Positions 27,432 to 38,525 of a DNA stretch of 64,000 bases are shown one piece after another. The stretch lies in assembly GCF_011064595.1 (NCBI RefSeq), contig NZ_JAALJI010000032.1, forward strand, positions 1 to 64,000. The letters are read 5' to 3'. The notes under the pieces are model-generated. The model made no database searches. It was not told the origin of the DNA and saw only the letters and a list, made by a program, of their open reading frames with translations. The DNA comes from Paludisphaera soli. GTDB lineage: Bacteria; Planctomycetota; Planctomycetia; Isosphaerales; Isosphaeraceae. Position 1 is the stretch's first letter. Each line of letters opens with the position of its first letter. Position numbers and translations under genes: made by a program.

Positions 27432-28508
27432 TCAGGCGATCTTCAGGGCCCCGGGCCTGGCCTGGTCCTCGCTCGACTTCATCAGCTTCATCAGGAGGTC
27501 CATCTGGATCGCCAGGATCTCCTTGATGGCCTCGATCTCGGTCGCGGTCCGAGAGCTCTCGGCGACCGTCGGGACCCGGCCGAACAGCGCGCCGAAGTCG
27601 AGGTGGTCGAAGTAGCGGCGATGCAGCTCCCGATTGGCGGGCGCGAAGTGGTCGAGGATCCGGTTGCGCACCGCGTCGTTCATGAACTCGCCGTGGCGGC
27701 GGAACAGGAGGTCCGCCGAGGAGACGTGCCGCGCCAGCCGAGCCGCGACCTCCATGTCGTGATGCTGCGATTCGAACACGGACGGGATCCGGGCCAGGAT
27801 GTCGCAGAGGTAGGGGTTGACCGCCTGATTCGAGATCGGGTCGCCACGCGAGTCGTCGGCCATCTCGATGTCGGCCCGGCGGTAGAAGTCCGGCAGGAGG
27901 CCGCCGGCGCCGAACGCCGATCCGTGCAGCGGCACCACGGAGACGCTCCCCGATCCGTAGACGTCCTCGAAGGAATTGGCCGTGGCCAGGAAATCCGGGG
28001 TGCGTTGCTCGATGCAGTGGTCCACCCAGGCCTCGAGCGTGACCCCGGCCTTGTGATGCCATTGCTGCCAGCTGGAGAGGATCCAGTCGTCCTGGCGTCG
28101 CACGTAATAAAAAATCTTCGATTGTTCGAACCGCGAGGCGATCAGCCGGTGTAATTCCAGGGCATATGCGTAGACGAGGTTGCTCAGGTTTTCCGACGAG
28201 ATCAGCAGCCGCCGACAGCCCCGGTCGGCCGCATGCTCGAGCGCCTGATCGAGCCGCCGCTCGAAGTGCGACAGGGGGACGTGGCCGCACATCAGGTCTT
28301 CGAGATACCAGATCGGATAGAACTGCCCCGGATAAGCCCGCTCCGACGCGAGGGGTCCCGGCTCGGCGCCCACCCGGAAGTTGGCGTCGGGCAGGAACAC
28401 GCCCCGCTCCTCCAACTCCGCCCGGCGCTTGTAGACGTCGACCTGGATGGAGGTCGAGCCACACTTCCCGTGCCCCGGATGCAACACGAGCTCGATCCCG
28501 TTTCTCAT
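27432..28508 (-). CDS. Sulfotransferase-like protein
   Basis: 358 residues. The N-terminal motif HPGHGKCGSTSIQ at 10-22 is a variant of the PAPS 5'-phosphosulfate loop (PKxGSTSLQ) found in sulfotransferases and related proteins. A distal segment around SENLSNLVY and FYYVRRQDDWILSSWQQW (about 140-155) matches the 3'-phosphate-binding region with Arg and Ser in usual positions. The C-terminus is helical and charged. It would transfer a sulfuryl group to a sugar, lipid or protein acceptor. It is monocistronic, with a 541-base divergent region upstream. Substrate unknown. Confidence 0.7.
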   Translation of the reverse strand: MRNGIELVLHPGHGKCGSTSIQVDVYKRRAELEERGVFLPDANFRVGAEPGPLASERAYPGQFYPIWYLEDLMCGHVPLSHFERRLDQALEHAADRGCRRLLISSENLSNLVYAYALELHRLIASRFEQSKIFYYVRRQDDWILSSWQQWHHKAGVTLEAWVDHCIEQRTPDFLATANSFEDVYGSGSVSVVPLHGSAFGAGGLLPDFYRRADIEMADDSRGDPISNQAVNPYLCDILARIPSVFESQHHDMEVAARLARHVSSADLLFRRHGEFMNDAVRNRILDHFAPANRELHRRYFDHLDFGALFGRVPTVAESSRTATEIEAIKEILAIQMDLLMKLMKSSEDQARPGALKIA

Positions 28509-29049
28509 CGCGAACTCCCTGACGCTTCCCTAGACCGGTTGGTCGAAGGATTCAAAACCATTCATTTTTCGGGGAGGCCCCGTGAGGGGCGATCCATGCA
28601 GCGGCCCCCCGCATTCGTGAGGGCGGCGACGATCGCGATTCGTTCGACGTAAGTCTCGACCGGAGGCCGGAATTCTCGGCTTCATCCGGCGGCTTGAGGG
28701 CTCAGGGGCTCGACGTCTTCGCCAGCATCCCTGCTGCGCCCGGCGGGTTAACCCCGGATGTCAAACAGATATCGGTTTTCGGCGGACGGAGTCATGATAA
28801 TCCTCCGGGTAAGGCGGGAAGTCGGGGCGAATCGGCGAGAGGGGGACGAATGGCGGTCGGGGCGCCTTTCGGACGAAAAAAATCTGGAAAAGAACGTGTC
28901 GGTCCCGTTCGGAGGTCGGGTCGTTCGGCGGGTCCGAGGGGCGGACATGCGGCGTCGCCTCGCACCTGGCCGCCTGCGGCCGTCGCCTTTTCGACCGGAC
29001 GCGCCTACAATTCCCCGTCTCGGGGCACCGCGGGCGGGAGGGACTTCGC
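28509..29049. other. 541-base intergenic region, no gene seen
   Basis: It lies between divergent genes and should hold both promoters. Small open frames here have the shadow codon pattern of G/C-rich DNA. I see no hairpin, no repeated motif and no clear -10/-35 pair, apart from an A-run (AAAAAAA near 28877) before the luciferase-like gene. Confidence 0.5.
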
Positions 29050-30066
29050 GTGAAGAGGTTGGAAGATTTGAAGGCGTCGGTCCTGGATCTCTGCCCGATC
29101 GTGGAGGGGGGGACTGCGGCCGACGCGTTTCGCGACGCGGTCGACCTGGCGCGGCACGCGGAGCGGCTGGGGTTCGAGCGCTACTGGGTGGCCGAGCACC
29201 ACAACATCCCCGGGGTGGCGAGCGCGGCGACGGCGGTGGTGATCGGCCACGTCGCCGGGGCGACCTCGCGGATCCGGGCGGGCGCCGGCGGGATCATGCT
29301 GCCGAACCACCCGCCCCTGGTGATCGCCGAGCAGTTCGGCACGCTCGCCTCGCTGTATCCGGGGCGGATCGACTTGGGGCTCGGACGCGCGCCGGGGGGC
29401 GACCAGCGGACCGCGCAGGCCCTGCGACGCTACTTCGAGGAGGTGGACGCGTTCCCTCGGGACGTTCGGGAGTTGCAGGCGTACTTCCGCCCGGCGACGC
29501 CCGGCCGGTTCGTGCATGCGGTCCCGGGGGAGGGGCTCGACGTGCCCATCTGGCTGCTGGGCTCCAGCGACTTCAGCGCCCGGCTCGCGGCCGAGCTGGG
29601 GCTTCCGTTCGCGTTCGCCTCCCACTTCGCCCCCGACCGCCTGTTCGACGCCCTGGCGATCTACCGCGAGTCGTTCGTCCCTTCGGAGGCCCTCGACGAG
29701 CCCTACGCCATGATCGGCGTCAACGCCTTCGTGGCCGAGACCGACGAGGCGGCGGCTCGCCTGTTCACGTCGCACCAGCAGGCGATCCTCAACCTCGTCC
29801 GGGGCCGTCCCGGCCTGATGCCCCCGCCCGTCGACGACATGGACCGCCTCTGGGCCCCCGCCGAGCGCGCCGCCGTGGAGCGGATGACCCGCGTCACCGT
29901 CGTCGGCTCGCCCGACACCGTCCGCGCCCGGCTGCAATCCCTCGTCAACGCGACCCAGCCCGACGAGATCATCTTCTGCGGCCAAATCTACGACCACGCC
30001 GCGCGGCTGCGATCGTACGAGCTGCTCATGCAGGCCTGCCGGACGACGACCGCCGCGGTGGGCTGA
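29050..30066 (+). CDS. Luciferase-like monooxygenase family flavin-dependent oxidoreductase (LLM class)
   Basis: 338 residues, the common length. Family segments: [20 protein letters not shown] near 35-54, [20 protein letters not shown], then the short-loop [10 protein letters not shown]. The C-terminal part has a [12 protein letters not shown] signature near 290. The enzyme uses reduced FMN or F420; the substrate cannot be predicted. Start: GTG at 29050 with GGGAGGGA upstream. A small membrane-protein gene follows 32 bases later. Confidence 0.88.
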   Translation: MKRLEDLKASVLDLCPIVEGGTAADAFRDAVDLARHAERLGFERYWVAEHHNIPGVASAATAVVIGHVAGATSRIRAGAGGIMLPNHPPLVIAEQFGTLASLYPGRIDLGLGRAPGGDQRTAQALRRYFEEVDAFPRDVRELQAYFRPATPGRFVHAVPGEGLDVPIWLLGSSDFSARLAAELGLPFAFASHFAPDRLFDALAIYRESFVPSEALDEPYAMIGVNAFVAETDEAAARLFTSHQQAILNLVRGRPGLMPPPVDDMDRLWAPAERAAVERMTRVTVVGSPDTVRARLQSLVNATQPDEIIFCGQIYDHAARLRSYELLMQACRTTTAAVG

Positions 30067-30098
30067 CCCGATTCGTCGGATCAATCGGAGTCGGTTTC

Positions 30099-30308
30099 AT
30101 GCCGCCGGAATTCTATTCCGTCATGTTCTACGCCGGCCTGTACTGCTGGCTTCGAGGCACGCGAAGAATTGGCAAGCCGCCCGGCCTCGACGCCACCTGC
30201 GACGCCTGGCATGAGCGTTTCGGCAAGACTTTTCGCCTCTCCGGGCGGTTTCTCATGCTGGTGGGCGTCGCCCCATTCTTTAAAGATTTGGTCCTCCTGG
30301 GCCTTTGA
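30099..30308 (+). CDS. Small membrane protein, 69 aa
   Basis: ATG at 30099 with GGAG nine bases upstream. The product has two hydrophobic stretches, one near 6-15 (YSVMFYAGLYCWL) and one at 50-69 (FLMLVGVAPFFKDLVLLGL), separated by a charged linker with a cysteine. It lies 32 bases behind the luciferase-like gene and converges with the DUF1501 gene, whose stop is 13 bases away. Its function is unknown. Confidence 0.55.
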   Translation: MPPEFYSVMFYAGLYCWLRGTRRIGKPPGLDATCDAWHERFGKTFRLSGRFLMLVGVAPFFKDLVLLGL

Positions 30309-30320
30309 GAGGGGCCGGTC

Positions 30321-31760
<1,440 letters not shown>

Positions 31761-31849
31761 GGCGTCCGCTCTGTTTGCGAGAAAAGGTAGTCTTGCTGTC
31801 GCTGCTCACCCGTCGACGCCGGCCCGAGGTCGTCGAGGGGCTCGAACCC

Positions 31850-31952
31850 GGGTGCCACGGGTTCCGTGAACCCGTGGATCGGCGTCGGATCGGTCCCGAA
31901 CCGTCGTCGAGATCCCGAGCCGGTCCACGGGTTCGGAGAACCCGTGGCACCC
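31850..31952. repeat. Paired palindromic hairpins within a 15-bp inverted repeat
   Basis: The outer repeat GGGTGCCACGGGTTC (31850-31864) pairs with its complement at 31938-31952. Nested in it are two perfect hairpins with the same 10-bp stem: CCACGGGTTC-CGT-GAACCCGTGG at 31855-31877 and the same stem with loop GGA at 31925-31947, 70 bases apart. This looks like a REP/BIME-type element. The rest of the 247-base gap between the two DUF genes has no gene. It could stabilise or end the upstream mRNA. Confidence 0.85.
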
Positions 31953-32007
31953 GCGATTCTTGCGTCGGGACCAGATGGTGACGGCCGAGGTTTGTTCATT
32001 TGTCTTA

Positions 32008-34797
32008 TCAATCGACGAACATCGACTCGTTGGCGATGAGCAGGACCTGCGCGAGCTGGGCCCGGGGGGCGAGCTTCGGCCCGCCCGGCTCGTCGGCCAG
32101 GCTTTGCAGGAACCGAGCGGCCATGTCGACCTCGTCGGCCGCGGCCTCGCGGGCGAGGACCCGGCGGTAGAGGGCCCGGATCGCGTCGCGAGGGTCGGCC
32201 GCGCCGGCGACGTCGGGCCGTTCGGCCAGGGCCTTCGCCTGCTCGACGACCAGGGGGGCGTTCATGCCGAAGAGGGCCTGCTGCGGGACCGTGGTGAGCG
32301 GCCGGCGCTCGGCGGAGGCGTCGGGGCTGGCGAAGTCGAACGCGCGGAAGACGGCCGGCAGGCTCTGGCGATCGACCAGGCCGTACACGGTGCGTCGGCC
32401 GTTCTTAGGGTCGTTCGCCACGTCGACCGGCTTGCCGTACATCGTCGGGTCGAGCCGGCCGGAGACGAAGACGAGCGTGTCGCGCATGGCCTCGAAGTCG
32501 AGCCGGCGGCGGTTCGCCCGCCACAGGAGCTTGTTCTCCGGGTCGACCTTCCGGCAGTCGGGTCGGTCGGCGCTCGCCTGCTGATACGTCGCCGAGAGGA
32601 CGATCAGCCGATGCAGGTTCTTGAGCGACCAGCCCTCCTCGACGAACCGGGCGGCGAGGTCGTCCAGCAGCTCGGGATGGCTCGGCGGGTTACTGCGCTC
32701 GCCGAAGTCGCTGGGGGTGGAGACGAGGGGCTCGCCGAAGTGGTGCATCCAGGCGCGATTGACGATCACGCGGCCGGTGAGCGGGTTCGACGGATCGGCG
32801 ATCGCCTCCGCCAGGTCGAGCCGGCCGCCGCCCCGGGCGAAGGGCTTCGGCTCGGCTTCGGAGAGGACGCGGACGAACCGTCGGGGGACCGCGTCGCCCG
32901 GCTGCGCGGGGTTGCCCCGGACGAAGATCCGGGGGGCGTACGGCTCATCCGAGTCGACCAGCACCATCGCCCGGGGCGCGGGGTCGGCGGCCTTGACGGT
33001 CATCCGGTCCAGTTCGAGCACCTTGCCGTAGTACGCGTCCTTGTCGCCGCGCGACATGTAAGCCTGCGTCTGCCCGCGCGTGAAGTGCGACGGGCTCTCC
33101 GGGCCTTGCAGCACGGCCAGGAGCTGACGGCGAGCCGTGTCGGAAGGATCGGGCGGGGTGGATTTGGACTCCTGGTAGACTCGCACGAGGAGGTCGGCGT
33201 AGGCCCGAGCGACGTCGGCCCTGGATCGGAGAGTCGCCGCGCCGAGGGCGGCGTGGACCAGCGGGTTGGTCGCGTCGACCGCCTTCGCCAGGACGCCCGA
33301 CGCGTCGGCGGCGAGGGCGGCGTCGTCGCGCCTCATCAGCTCGGCCCAGGGGCCGAAGACGGGGTCGCCGGGGACGGCCCGCTGCTTCAGGAAGCGGCGC
33401 CAGCGGGCGATGATCGGCGGGCGGAGCTGCTCCGGGGCCAGCGACATGAAGAAGACGGCCGTCTCCAGCGGGTCGGGGGGCGTCGTCGCGGCGTGGAACA
33501 GGTAGTCGCCGGCCCGCTTGCGAGCCTCCTCGGAGAGCAGCGCGTACTGGTCGTCCAGGAACTTGCCCACCTCGGCGCGCTTGGCGGCGGCGGCGTCCTC
33601 GAAGCTTTTGCGGTCCGGGGTCTTCGCGGGGTCGTCGAGCAGCGGGAGTTCCAGCGGGGCCTCGGCGCCGGCGAAGACGCCGTAGAGCGAGTAGTAGTCG
33701 GCCGTGGGGATGGCGTCGTACTTGTGGTCGTGGCAGCGGGCGCAGGCGACCGTCAGGCCGAGCAGGCCGCGCGTGACGACGTCGATCTTGTCGTCGATCT
33801 GGTCGTGCACGTTGTTGTCGAACGCCCGGCCGAGCGTCAGGAAGCCCATGGCCGCCAGCCGCCAGGGCTCGTCTTTCGGCGCGACGACGTCGGCCGCGAG
33901 CTGCTCGCGGATCATCCGGTCGAACGGGGCGTCCTCGTTGAACGAGCGGACGACGTAGTCGCGATACGTGTAGGCGTAGGGCCGGATCCGGTCGTCCCCG
34001 TACATGAGCACGCCGTCCTTCGAGTCGGCGTAACGCGCCACGTCCAGCCAGTGGCGGCCCCAGCGCTCGCCGTATCGCGGCGAGGCCAGCAGCCGGTCGA
34101 CGACCTTCGCATAGGCGTCGTCCGACGTGTCCGATTCGAACGCGGCGATCTCCTCGGCGGTCGGCGGCAGGCCGACCAGGTCGTACGAGACGCGCCGGAG
34201 GAGCGTGCGTCGGTCGGCCGGGGGCGAAGGCGACAATCCGGCCGCCTCAAGCTTCGCCAGCACGAACGGGTCGATCGGCGATTGCGACCACGAGTCGTCC
34301 GCCACCGGCGGCGGCTCGCGTCGCGCGACCGGGAGGTAGGACCAGTGCTTGCGGGCCTCGGCGAAGTCGATCCCCCGCGCCTTGGCCGCGGGCGCGGCGG
34401 CCGTCGCCGGGAAGGCCGCGCCGCCGGCCACCCACTGGCGCAGGACGGCGATCTCGGCGTCGGGGAGCCGCTGCTTGGGCGGCATCTTCACCGAATCGTC
34501 CTCGTACCCCACCGCCTGGATCAGGAGGCTCTCGTCGGGGTTGCCCGGCTCGACCGCCGGCCCCAGGTCGCCCCCCTTGAGCAGGCCTTCGAGCGAGTCG
34601 ACCGCCAGGCTCCCCTTGAGGCTCTCCGCCTGGGCCGAGTGGCAGCCGTAGCAGCGCTCCACCAGGATCGGCCGGACCTTCGCCTCGAAGAACTCGGTGC
34701 GGGCCGTCTCGGGGTCGTCGGCCCGCGCCGCCCTGGCCAGGAGCAGCAGCCAGGCCGCGACGAATCGCGACGTTTGAACGAGATGCTGCGCGGCCAT
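32008..34797 (-). CDS. DUF1549 and DUF1553 protein with planctomycete cytochrome-c-type domain, exported
   Basis: 929 residues. A signal segment (about 8-27) precedes the heme motif CYGCH at 49-53, then DUF1549 (about 155-360), and DUF1553 in the C-terminal half, with WLDVARYADSKDGVLMYGDD and RVIVNRAWMHHFGEPLVSTP. These proteins occur almost only in Planctomycetes and relatives and pair with DUF1501 proteins in gene order; the roles proposed are in heme-dependent polymer degradation, unproven. Start: ATG at 34797 with GGGGGA upstream; the frame runs to 34890. The DUF1501 gene follows 247 bases on. Confidence 0.92.
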   Translation of the reverse strand: MAAQHLVQTSRFVAAWLLLLARAARADDPETARTEFFEAKVRPILVERCYGCHSAQAESLKGSLAVDSLEGLLKGGDLGPAVEPGNPDESLLIQAVGYEDDSVKMPPKQRLPDAEIAVLRQWVAGGAAFPATAAAPAAKARGIDFAEARKHWSYLPVARREPPPVADDSWSQSPIDPFVLAKLEAAGLSPSPPADRRTLLRRVSYDLVGLPPTAEEIAAFESDTSDDAYAKVVDRLLASPRYGERWGRHWLDVARYADSKDGVLMYGDDRIRPYAYTYRDYVVRSFNEDAPFDRMIREQLAADVVAPKDEPWRLAAMGFLTLGRAFDNNVHDQIDDKIDVVTRGLLGLTVACARCHDHKYDAIPTADYYSLYGVFAGAEAPLELPLLDDPAKTPDRKSFEDAAAAKRAEVGKFLDDQYALLSEEARKRAGDYLFHAATTPPDPLETAVFFMSLAPEQLRPPIIARWRRFLKQRAVPGDPVFGPWAELMRRDDAALAADASGVLAKAVDATNPLVHAALGAATLRSRADVARAYADLLVRVYQESKSTPPDPSDTARRQLLAVLQGPESPSHFTRGQTQAYMSRGDKDAYYGKVLELDRMTVKAADPAPRAMVLVDSDEPYAPRIFVRGNPAQPGDAVPRRFVRVLSEAEPKPFARGGGRLDLAEAIADPSNPLTGRVIVNRAWMHHFGEPLVSTPSDFGERSNPPSHPELLDDLAARFVEEGWSLKNLHRLIVLSATYQQASADRPDCRKVDPENKLLWRANRRRLDFEAMRDTLVFVSGRLDPTMYGKPVDVANDPKNGRRTVYGLVDRQSLPAVFRAFDFASPDASAERRPLTTVPQQALFGMNAPLVVEQAKALAERPDVAGAADPRDAIRALYRRVLAREAAADEVDMAARFLQSLADEPGGPKLAPRAQLAQVLLIANESMFVD

Positions 34798-35024
34798 CGG
34801 CGTCGTCCCCCGCCCTAGGTTCTCAAACATTCCTCCGACAATTCGCGCATCTCGGGGTGCCGCTGTCAAGCGGGCGGCCGGGGCGGTCATTCGTCGGGGA
34901 TCGCGGCCTGTATCGAATAACGGGGCCGGGCGGGCCGTCTCCTAGGCGAGTCGTGTTCGCTCGGACCAGGGCCCTCGGGCTTCGTCCGGCCCCGTTATTC
35001 TGGATGGAATGTCGAGGACGAAGC

Positions 35025-37211
35025 ATGACCGCACCCTGGTGGTTGGCGGCCGGGCTGGCCTGCGCGCAGCTGGGCGGGGATCCGGACGGGGCGAAGGGCG
35101 TCGGGGATCCGGCGGGGGGCCGGGCGACGAGCCGGATCGCGGCCGTCACGGTGTATCGCGGGCAGGCACGGGTGACGCGCGAGGTCCAGGTGCCTGAGGG
35201 TGACGGCGCGGTCGAGCTGATCGTCGGCCCGCTGCCGCCCCGCCTCCTTGAGGGATCGCTGTTCGCCGAGGGCTCCGACGGCCTTCGCGTCGTGTCGGCC
35301 CGCATTGCCCCGAGAGCCGCCGGGGACGACGCCCGGCGGGAGGCCCGCGAGCATGAGCAGGAGGTCGCGCGGCTCGAGGCCGAGGAGGCCAGGCTTCGCA
35401 AGGAGGCCGAGGTGCAGGAGCAGGACCTCCAGTACCTCACCAGGCTGGAAGGCTTCACCGGATCGTCCCTCGGCAAGCTGACCGACGTGGGCCGCCTGGA
35501 CAGCGGGGCCGTCGTGGAGCTGAGCCGGTTCGTGATGGAGTCGCGCGAGGCGAAGACCAAAGCCGCCGTGGACCTGGCGGAGCAGATCCGGTCCAACGCC
35601 GTCGCGATGGGCGAGGCCCGATCCCGCCTGCGAGGGCCGACGCAGGGGGACGCCGTGCTCCTCGTCCGGCGAGCCCGGCCCGGCGGGGGGACGGTGCGGC
35701 TCGGCTACCTCGCCGACTCGGCCGACTGGACGCCGCGATATCGGCTCCGAGGCGAGGGCGACAAGGCCCCGGTGGTGCTCGAATATCTCGCCTCGCTCGT
35801 GCAGCGGACCGGCGAGGACTGGGCGGGCGTCGCCGTGAGGCTCTCCACCGCGGACCCGTCGCTCGACGCCGCGCCCCCCGACCTGCTGCCCCTCAAGATG
35901 GCCGGCACCGTCGGCGCGACGGACGCCGAGAGTTCGGACGACGAGGCCTCGCGCAAGGTCCTGGCCGAGCTTCGCAAGCCGGTCGACATGCGGTTCCCCC
36001 AGGAGACCCCGCTGGAGGACGTGTTGAAGTACGTCCGGACCGCCGGGGCCGGCCCGGCCTTCCCCGAAGGCCTGCCGCTCTACGTGGACCCGATCGGGCT
36101 GAACGAGGCCGACAAAACCTCGACCTCGCCCGTGACGATCGACCTGGCCGGCGTGCCGCTGGGGACCTCGCTCAACCTGGCCTTGAAGCAGATCGGCCTG
36201 GGCTGGATGGTCCGCGGCGGAGTCCTCCAGATCACGTCCCAGGAGGCGATCGACCAGGCGAACCACCCCTCGCGAGAGGACGACGAGACGGGCATGGCGG
36301 GCATGGCCGGGATGGGAGGCATGGGCGGGGGCATGGGAGGCCTGGGCGCCGATCCGAACGCACTCGGGCGGAGGCTCAATCGCGCGGCGGCCGGCGAGCA
36401 GGCCGAAGAGCTGCGCGTCGCCGAGGGCCGCGAGCCGGCCGTCGCCGAGGAGGAGGCCGGCGGGCGTGACGCGCAGGGCGTCGCGTTCGCGATCGAGGGG
36501 AGCCTGGACGTCCCCTCGCGGCCCGAGGCGCAGTTGGTGGAGGTCGCGCGGGTCGAGCTGCCGGCCGAGTATTACGCGAAGGCCGTCCCCGTGCTCACCT
36601 CGCGCGTGTACCGCCTCGCCAGGCTGACCAACACGGCCCCGTTCACCCTGCTGCCGGGCGAGGTGGACGTCCACGACGGCGGCGAGTTCGTCGGCCGGAT
36701 GCGGATGCCGCTGGTGGCCGCCGGCGAGCCGTTCGTGGCGGGGTTCGGCGTCGACCCCCAGCTCCAGGTCGCCCGCCGCCTGATCCGGAAGTCGCGCACC
36801 GTGCAGGGGGGGAACCAGGTGCTCACCTATGAGTTCCGGCTCAGCCTTCGCAACTTCCGGCCCGATCCGGTCAAGGTCCAGCTCTGGGACCGCCTGCCCC
36901 AGGCCGAGGGGGAGTCGGCCGCGGTCAGCCTGGTGAAGACCTCGGCCGAGCTGAGCGAGGATCCGCTCTACCAGCGCGCCGCCCGGCTCGACAACCTCCT
37001 GCGCTGGGACGTCGACCTGCCGCCCGGGACGGTCGGCGACAAGGCCCTTTACGTGACCTATGAGTTCCGCCTCGAATACGCCCGCGACCTGCCGCCGCCT
37101 CGGTTCGAGTCCGGAGGTTTGAAGGAAGCCCCGATCGGCGGCGGGGCCATGAGCGGCGGCCCCGGGGGCGACGGCCGAGGGTTCCAGACGCTGCGGCCGG
37201 CCTTCGAATGA
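35025..37211 (+). CDS. MuiA/DUF4139 family protein with an inserted secretin-type (STN) domain
   Basis: 728 residues. Starts MTAPWWLAAGLACAQLG (likely signal peptide), followed by ITAVTVYRGQARVTRE-type segment of MuiA/DUF4140, a coiled coil (about 105-135, EQEVARLEAEEARLRKEAEV), and DUF4139 segments with DSADWTPRYRLRGEG near 230. Between about 305 and 410 lies an insertion (PVDMRFPQETPLEDVLKYV through DLAGVPLGTSLNLALKQI and GVLQITSQEA), which reads like an STN/secretin-type domain, then a Gly/Met-rich linker (421-442). DUF4139 resumes to the end. Start: ATG at 35025 with GAGGA upstream. Function of the family is not well established; an envelope location is likely. Confidence 0.75.
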   Translation: MTAPWWLAAGLACAQLGGDPDGAKGVGDPAGGRATSRIAAVTVYRGQARVTREVQVPEGDGAVELIVGPLPPRLLEGSLFAEGSDGLRVVSARIAPRAAGDDARREAREHEQEVARLEAEEARLRKEAEVQEQDLQYLTRLEGFTGSSLGKLTDVGRLDSGAVVELSRFVMESREAKTKAAVDLAEQIRSNAVAMGEARSRLRGPTQGDAVLLVRRARPGGGTVRLGYLADSADWTPRYRLRGEGDKAPVVLEYLASLVQRTGEDWAGVAVRLSTADPSLDAAPPDLLPLKMAGTVGATDAESSDDEASRKVLAELRKPVDMRFPQETPLEDVLKYVRTAGAGPAFPEGLPLYVDPIGLNEADKTSTSPVTIDLAGVPLGTSLNLALKQIGLGWMVRGGVLQITSQEAIDQANHPSREDDETGMAGMAGMGGMGGGMGGLGADPNALGRRLNRAAAGEQAEELRVAEGREPAVAEEEAGGRDAQGVAFAIEGSLDVPSRPEAQLVEVARVELPAEYYAKAVPVLTSRVYRLARLTNTAPFTLLPGEVDVHDGGEFVGRMRMPLVAAGEPFVAGFGVDPQLQVARRLIRKSRTVQGGNQVLTYEFRLSLRNFRPDPVKVQLWDRLPQAEGESAAVSLVKTSAELSEDPLYQRAARLDNLLRWDVDLPPGTVGDKALYVTYEFRLEYARDLPPPRFESGGLKEAPIGGGAMSGGPGGDGRGFQTLRPAFE

Positions 37212-37227
37212 GCCCAATGCGGGGGCG

Positions 37228-38253
37228 TTAGGGCTGGCCGGGCGGTTCGAACCGAGCGATCCGGCCGTCCTCGCCGACGGCCCAGCCGACGCCCGTCTCG
37301 GCGAATCCGACGGCGTGGAAGCCGGCGTCGCCGAGCCTCGCCCAGGTCCGGCCGCCGTCGTCCGAGCGATCGACGCCGGACGGGCCGACGGCGATCAGCG
37401 AAGGCCCGGGCGTCCCCGGCAGGAAGGCGACGGCCGAGCGGTACCCGGTGGGTTCCGACAGAGGTGCCGTCCAGCTCTTGCCGCCGTCGCGGGTCAGGGC
37501 GATGAGGCCGCCTCGGGCGTCCGGGTTTTTGTAGTCGCCGCCGACGGCGACTCCGTGGTCGGCGTCGCGGAAGGCCAGCGAGAAGACCCCCGACGAGCCG
37601 TTCCCCGCGCGGAGGGGCGTCGGGTGGGCCGTCCAGGTGCGCCCCCGGTCCTCGCTGCGGAAGACCCTCCCGCCGCCGGTGCCGAACCAGGCGCGATCGC
37701 CCCGCACGGCCAGGCAGGTCCCGCTGGCCGCGAAGGCCCCCTCGCCCGGCAGGGCCTCGGGCATGGCGTCGCGGCCGACGCGGGCCCAGGAGTCGCCCCC
37801 GTCGTCGGTCGCCAGGACGACGAACCGGCCGTCGACCGGGTCCCCCAGCGCCAGGCCGCGGCGGGCGTCGGCGAACGCCAGGGCGTCGAGGAAGCCGTTG
37901 GGGTCCTCGTTGACGTGCCTCGTCGTCCACGACTCGCCGCCGTCGGTCGTTTTGAGGATCCGCGACTGTTGCCCCTCGCCGATCGCCAGCACCAGGGCCG
38001 TGCGGTCGTCGAACGCCTGCACGTCGCGGAAGTCCCGCTCCTTCGAATCCGGGACGATCCGCCGCCGCCAGGTCGCGCCGGCGTCGGTCGTCAGGAGCAC
38101 CGTCCCCCCCTGCCCGCTCGCCCAGGCGACGCGGCCATCGACGACGCAAAGCCCCCGTAGCCGGGCCGTCGTCCCGGATGGCTGGAGCGTCCCCTGGGCC
38201 ACGGCGGCTCGCGTTGCGACGAGGAGAACCAGGATCAGGAACGGTCGCGTCAT
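37228..38253 (-). CDS. BNR/Ycf48-like beta-propeller protein, secreted
   Basis: 341 residues. A signal peptide (about 1-19, TRPFLILVLLVATRAAVAQ) precedes seven or so repeats with the sialidase/BNR and Ycf48 motif TDGGESWT, TDAGATWRR, DDGGDSWAR, DRGRTWTAH, DGGKSWT and DGGRTWAR. The repeats end in a last blade with VGEDGRIARF. Such propellers are binding or assembly proteins; catalytic residues of sialidases are not seen. Converges with the MuiA-like gene, whose stop is 17 bases away. Confidence 0.8.
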   Translation of the reverse strand: MTRPFLILVLLVATRAAVAQGTLQPSGTTARLRGLCVVDGRVAWASGQGGTVLLTTDAGATWRRRIVPDSKERDFRDVQAFDDRTALVLAIGEGQQSRILKTTDGGESWTTRHVNEDPNGFLDALAFADARRGLALGDPVDGRFVVLATDDGGDSWARVGRDAMPEALPGEGAFAASGTCLAVRGDRAWFGTGGGRVFRSEDRGRTWTAHPTPLRAGNGSSGVFSLAFRDADHGVAVGGDYKNPDARGGLIALTRDGGKSWTAPLSEPTGYRSAVAFLPGTPGPSLIAVGPSGVDRSDDGGRTWARLGDAGFHAVGFAETGVGWAVGEDGRIARFEPPGQP

Positions 38254-38440
38254 CGTGGGCGAAACCTCGAACCAAGGGACCTGGAAGTTCGGCCAGGATG
38301 AAAAGTCCCAAACTTACCGGTTCGAGCAGACGCGAGGCAACCACTCGTTCCTGATCGTCCACCGGGCATGAGGTTGTATGACGATCTTCTTAAGGTTTAG
38401 GAGTCAAGCTTCGTAGGTTTTGGTCGTCCAAAAAATAGGA

Positions 38441-38469
38441 TTGGTTGTTCCGGGGCCTGATGTTATCAT
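38441..38469 (+). promoter_or_regulatory. Sigma70-type promoter before the prepilin gene
   Basis: TTGGTT (38441-38446), 17 bases, TATCAT (38464-38469), 57 bases before the ATG at 38526. It lies in an unusually AT-rich stretch. The -35 box is weak, the -10 good. The region also has to serve the divergent propeller gene. Confidence 0.5.
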
Positions 38470-38525
38470 CTCCTGGTCGGCTCGACGCTGGACGGAAAAC
38501 CGGACCTCGCAGCGATGGAGGAAGC

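Noticed and set aside
28758-30308. Plus-strand ORF of 516 codons overlapping the luciferase-like gene
   Set aside because: Only its last 69 codons, with their own ribosome site, look like protein; the rest is a shadow.
31960-34818. Plus-strand ORF of 952 codons over the DUF1549/1553 gene
   Set aside because: Composition of a shadow frame; the minus strand has the heme motif and both DUF segments.
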